Assembly (NCBI GenBank): GCA_037201625.1
Contig: JBBCGR010000003.1
Span: 1,054,001 to 1,118,000 of the forward strand
Source: JAMXLO01 sp037201625
GTDB lineage: Bacteria; Pseudomonadota; Alphaproteobacteria; Acetobacterales; Acetobacteraceae
Reading direction: 5' to 3'
DNA: 64,000 nt
Every line of letters starts with the position of its first letter. The first letter of the stretch is position 1. A model generated the notes under the pieces. That model did no database searches and was not told the DNA's origin. It worked only from the letters and a program-made list of their open reading frames with translations. The position numbers and the translations under genes were made by a program. Shown one piece after another: positions 62,782 to 64,000 of this stretch.

Positions 62782-63708
62782 CTACTCCGGATCGCTCAAC
62801 TGGGCGGTGAGGTGGTGGACCAGGCTGCGCACCTTGGGCGAGTTCGCCCGATAGGCCGGGCTGACCGCGTGCAGCACGCTGCCGGCCGGCTTGTGGTCCG
62901 GCAGCAGCCGGATCAGGCGACCTGCCGCGATGTCCTCGTCGACCAGGTAGCTGGCGCACAGCAGGATGCCGGCACCCGCGCGCGCCGCGTCGCAGCGCAG
63001 CATCGCGTTGTTCACCTGCAGACGCCCGAAGATCGGAACCTCGAGCTGGCCCTCCGGACCGTTGAACTGCCAGGCGGGCCCCATCGTGTCGGTCCCGGTG
63101 ATGCAGTGGTGCCCGCCCAGGTCAATCGGCGCCGACGGCGTCCCATGCCGGGCGAGGTAGGTCGGCGAAGCGCACAGCACATACTCGAGCGGCATCAGCG
63201 GCCACGCCACCAGTCCGGCGCCGGTGGTCGGGCTGGTGCGGATCGCCAGGTCGTAGCCCTCCTCGATCAGATCCACCGAGCGGTCCGACAATTCCACGTT
63301 CAGTGACAGGTCGGGGTGCTGATGGAGAAAATCCACCATGAGGCGGCCCAGCCTGGTGCTGCCGAACACGACCGGCGCGGTGATGCGCAGGTTACCCCGC
63401 ACCGGCGCCTCCGGCTTCGCTGCGCTGCGTGCCGCCTCCATGTCCTCGAGGATGCGCGAACACTGCACGAAGAAACTCTCGCCCACGTCGGTCAGGGCGA
63501 CCCGGCGCGTGGTGCGGTGCAGCAGCCTCACGCCGAGCCAATCCTCCAGCGTCTGGACGTGCTTGCTGGCGGTTGCCTGGGAGATGCCGAGTTCGCGCGC
63601 TGCCCCGGAGAAGCTGCGGGTGCTTGCGACCCTGGCGAATACGGTCATGCTCGTCAGACGGTCCACAACAGCTCCATCCATGCCATTCGCGAGCATTCGA
63701 TCATTCAT
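62782..63708 (-). CDS. LysR-family transcriptional regulator
   Basis: 308-residue regulator. The N-terminal HTH is FSGAARELGISQATASKHVQTLEDWLGVRLLHRTTRRVALT, followed by a substrate-binding domain (GNLRITAPVVFGSTRLGRLMVDFL..., DLAIRTSPTTGAGLVAWPL) of the CrgA/AaeR-like clade. ATG at 63706-63708 was selected; ATG 63681 is a possible alternative. No target gene is evident: it is followed by rnhB and preceded by a minus-strand gene end. Confidence 0.9.
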   Translation of the reverse strand: MNDRMLANGMDGAVVDRLTSMTVFARVASTRSFSGAARELGISQATASKHVQTLEDWLGVRLLHRTTRRVALTDVGESFFVQCSRILEDMEAARSAAKPEAPVRGNLRITAPVVFGSTRLGRLMVDFLHQHPDLSLNVELSDRSVDLIEEGYDLAIRTSPTTGAGLVAWPLMPLEYVLCASPTYLARHGTPSAPIDLGGHHCITGTDTMGPAWQFNGPEGQLEVPIFGRLQVNNAMLRCDAARAGAGILLCASYLVDEDIAAGRLIRLLPDHKPAGSVLHAVSPAYRANSPKVRSLVHHLTAQLSDPE

Positions 63709-63835
63709 ATCCCTAACAAATAGTTCATAGCGGACGCAAATGCGCGAAATTCTTTCAACTTCGTTTATGGGATCGATTTTTCGGCGAAACAGAGTGCAAG
63801 GCGGCAACACCCGCCGGATACAACCGTTGCGTAGT

Positions 63836-64000
63836 TTACGCGCGCAACGGCAAAGCCTGCTCGTCCAGCATATCGGCGAGAATTACGTGGCGGGCTTCGT
63901 CCAGATCGATCTGGTGCGTGGCGATCAGCGGTGCCGCCTCTGCCAGGATGGCATCGACGTCCTGCATCAGCTTGAGCCGCTTGAACAGGTCGTGCCGTTG
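63836..64000 (-). CDS. 3' end of an unidentified gene
   Basis: The minus strand is open from the window edge to TAA at 63836-63838, giving the last 54 residues (ending ATHQIDLDEARHVILADMLD and then EQALPLRA). Codon usage matches the neighbouring genes. The fragment is helical and acidic; the family was not recognised. Confidence 0.6.
   Translation of the reverse strand, partial: QRHDLFKRLKLMQDVDAILAEAAPLIATHQIDLDEARHVILADMLDEQALPLRA

Overview
The window is GC-rich, densely packed DNA of an alphaproteobacterium. Support comes from a CcrM-type cell-cycle DNA methyltransferase beside rnhB, a cyoABCD quinol oxidase, many 4-bp ATGA/GTGA gene overlaps and a PEP-CTERM protein. The style of the family-5 peptide/opine-type ABC system and the GC-rich palindromic intergenic repeats fit Acetobacteraceae/Rhodospirillales, but that placement is inference.

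Layout. 1-6.1 kb: dipeptide-type ABC importer (binding protein cut by the window edge, two permeases, two ATPases), followed by a 35/38/41-bp tandem array. 6.7-8.2 kb: CPA1 Na+/H+ antiporter. 8.4-12.4 kb: cyoABCD. 12.5-15.3 kb: 2-hydroxyacid dehydrogenase and a class A penicillin-binding protein. 15.5-18.7 kb: MarR-EmrA-EmrB efflux unit, with a palindrome on the marR start codon. 19-22.8 kb: fluoride channel crcB, then the complete dTDP-L-rhamnose operon rfbBACD. 22.9-25.8 kb: SYLF protein, tRNA-Gln, Uma2 protein, 3-methyladenine glycosylase and an NTF2-like protein. 25.9-29.5 kb: SDR, HpcH/HpaI aldolase and GMC oxidoreductase. 30-37.6 kb: astacin-like protease, a CinA-like/nucleotidyltransferase fusion, a second CPA1 antiporter, Baeyer-Villiger monooxygenase, rhodanese and DUF445 protein. 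37.8-42.2 kb: acyltransferase, RidA, K+-channel-like protein, epimerase and PEP-CTERM protein. 42.7-48.8 kb: ABC-F ATPase, an arsR-arsI-acr3 operon, parE and tRNA-Arg. 48.9-57.3 kb: a metal-resistance accessory region behind the tRNA (TauE-like permease, P-type ATPase remnant, czcCBA with small periplasmic partners). 57.4-60.8 kb: an acetyltransferase-methyltransferase fusion and an acyltransferase, in lower-GC DNA. 60.9-64 kb: ccrM, rnhB, a LysR regulator and the 3' end of an unrecognised gene.

The genes form coherent modules: peptide uptake, aerobic quinol oxidation, rhamnose supply and glycan modification, arsenic and divalent-metal detoxification, and ion homeostasis. The arsenic operon has no arsC but carries the C-As lyase ArsI, which points to methylated trivalent arsenicals as substrates. 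Single-base frameshifts break several otherwise conserved genes (second ABC permease, cyoB, PBP, marR end, SYLF gene). All lie in the first 24 kb and several are at short homopolymers, so uncorrected sequencing errors are at least as likely as real gene decay.
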